In this document: positions 63,304 to 64,000 of the stretch, in pieces | Layout of the letters: every line of letters starts with the position of its first letter | Numbering within the stretch: the first letter of the stretch is position 1 | Origin: an uncultured Nesterenkonia sp. | Lineage (GTDB): Bacteria; Actinomycetota; Actinomycetes; Actinomycetales; Micrococcaceae | DNA: 64,000 nt | Reading direction: 5' to 3' | NCBI GenBank assembly: GCA_947494195.1 | Contig: CANLUC010000001.1 | Coordinates: 372,001 to 436,000, forward strand | Notes under the pieces: generated by a model | What the model was told of the DNA's origin: nothing | What the model saw: the letters and a program-made list of their open reading frames with translations, nothing else | The model's database searches: none | Made by a program: the position numbers and the translations under genes

Positions 63304-64000
63304 TCAGCGCTTGAGCGCGTTCGCCACATCCTCGAGCAGCTGCGGGATGTCGTCCCGGTCGGTGATCGCCTCGATGAAGACCAGCTTCTCGCGGTTGCTC
63401 ATCGTGTCGCGGCAGGCCGCCAGCAGCTGTGCCTCAGTGGTGACGCGGCGATAGAGGTAGTCCTCCTCCGCGGCGCCGAAGAGCTGCGGCACCAGCTCCC
63501 ATCGCCACGGCGCGATGTCGTTGTAGACGGCGTCGAGCCCGTGGATGGCACGCTCCACGGTGTAGCCGTCGTTGTTGACGAGCACGATCACCGTGGGCAG
63601 CCTCTCCCGGATCATCACACCCATCTCCTGGATGGTCAGCTGGGCCGACCCGTCGCCGATCAGCAGCACCGGGCGTCGACTGGGGTCGGCGAGGCCCGCA
63701 CCGAGGATGGCGGGCAGGGTGTAGCCGATGGAGCCCCACATGGGCTGGCCGATGAACGTGGACTTCGCGGGGAACCGGTGAGAGGCCATCCCGAAGTAGC
63801 TGGTGCCCTGGTCCGCCGCGACGATGTTCGCCGACTCCAGCTGGGAGGCCAGCACTCGCCACAGGCCGTCCTGGGTCAGCGGTTCATCCGAGGGCTCGCG
63901 CGGCGTCTCCGGGGCGGGAGCCTCTGCGGCGGGCATGGGCACGACGTCGTCGAGGTCTTCTGTCACCCGGTGCAGCACCGCGAGTGCGTCCTGCAGCGAG
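63304..64000 (-). CDS. Thiamine-diphosphate-dependent 2-oxo acid decarboxylase, C-terminal part
   Basis: The frame is open to the window edge; 232 residues of the C-terminal part are visible. The TPP motif GDGSAQLT...NNDGYTVE is complete. ADQGTSYFGMA and FIGQPMWGSIGYTLPA match pyruvate/indolepyruvate decarboxylases. It decarboxylates a 2-oxo acid, perhaps indolepyruvate or a branched-chain oxo acid, to an aldehyde. It precedes the SRP RNA gene by 65 bases. The N-terminal domains are outside the window. Confidence 0.87.
   Translation of the reverse strand, partial: SLQDALAVLHRVTEDLDDVVPMPAAEAPAPETPREPSDEPLTQDGLWRVLASQLESANIVAADQGTSYFGMASHRFPAKSTFIGQPMWGSIGYTLPAILGAGLADPSRRPVLLIGDGSAQLTIQEMGVMIRERLPTVIVLVNNDGYTVERAIHGLDAVYNDIAPWRWELVPQLFGAAEEDYLYRRVTTEAQLLAACRDTMSNREKLVFIEAITDRDDIPQLLEDVANALKR

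Overview
The window is chromosomal DNA of a high-G+C Gram-positive actinobacterium, most likely Micrococcales (Micrococcaceae; Nesterenkonia-like is a guess from gene content). Supporting signs are a small-type SRP RNA, a RamB-like regulator beside isocitrate lyase, full-length Lhr helicase, an actinobacterial upp/tadA/apt neighbourhood, many GTG/TTG starts and high third-position G+C. Several proteins are very acidic (glycine betaine-binding ProX, a VOC-fold protein, a large membrane protein) and a ProVWX system is present, which suggests osmotic stress or mild salt adaptation. I see no phage, insertion sequence or CRISPR array.

Layout. 0-6 kb: a TetR/MFS pair, then a fructose PTS operon (fruR-fruK-fruA-ptsH) with a readable promoter and operator. 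6-9 kb: sixA-like phosphatase, a winged-helix regulator, upp, tadA, apt and a tRNA-Ser(CGA) with its own promoter and terminator. 9-25 kb: mostly housekeeping genes (two DedA proteins, a secreted nuclease with an Excalibur motif, rlmH, lhr, a pseudouridine synthase, pyridoxal kinase) plus hypothetical membrane and lipoproteins. 25-27.5 kb: a divergent LuxR-type response regulator and DesK-type histidine kinase, separated by an AT-rich island that carries a previously easy-to-miss 50-residue gene whose product ends in a C-X8-C segment. 27.6-34.7 kb: an acyl-CoA dehydrogenase, then sdaA-gcvT-gcvP under a tandem glycine riboswitch, without gcvH.

34.8-48 kb: a frameshifted FAD monooxygenase, a DUF368 transporter, a degenerate PxpB/PxpC paralogue, an MFS transporter, a D-glutamate-cyclase-like DUF1445 gene with an NRAMP-like transporter, an SDR, an ABC exporter and several small genes. 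48.9-54 kb: an operon pxpA-pxpBC-accC-gntR that pairs 5-oxoprolinase subunits with a biotin carboxylase/BCCP chain. Palindromes of the form ATTGTTCAACAAT lie upstream of both this operon and the NRAMP/DUF1445 operon, so the local GntR protein probably controls both. 54.2-61.5 kb: a RamB-like regulator, proVWX, aceA and a shrunken malate synthase-like gene. 61.5-64 kb: small membrane and cell-envelope genes, the SRP RNA gene and the end of a thiamine-diphosphate decarboxylase cut by the window edge.

The most interesting signals are (1) the small cysteine-ended membrane or secreted peptide in the two-component locus, (2) the two-operon 5-oxoproline/D-glutamate system built around a split urea-carboxylase-like enzyme with shared operators, (3) two genes whose best start is ATC behind a good Shine-Dalgarno sequence, and (4) a malate synthase reduced to a non-catalytic-looking 222-residue protein directly behind isocitrate lyase.
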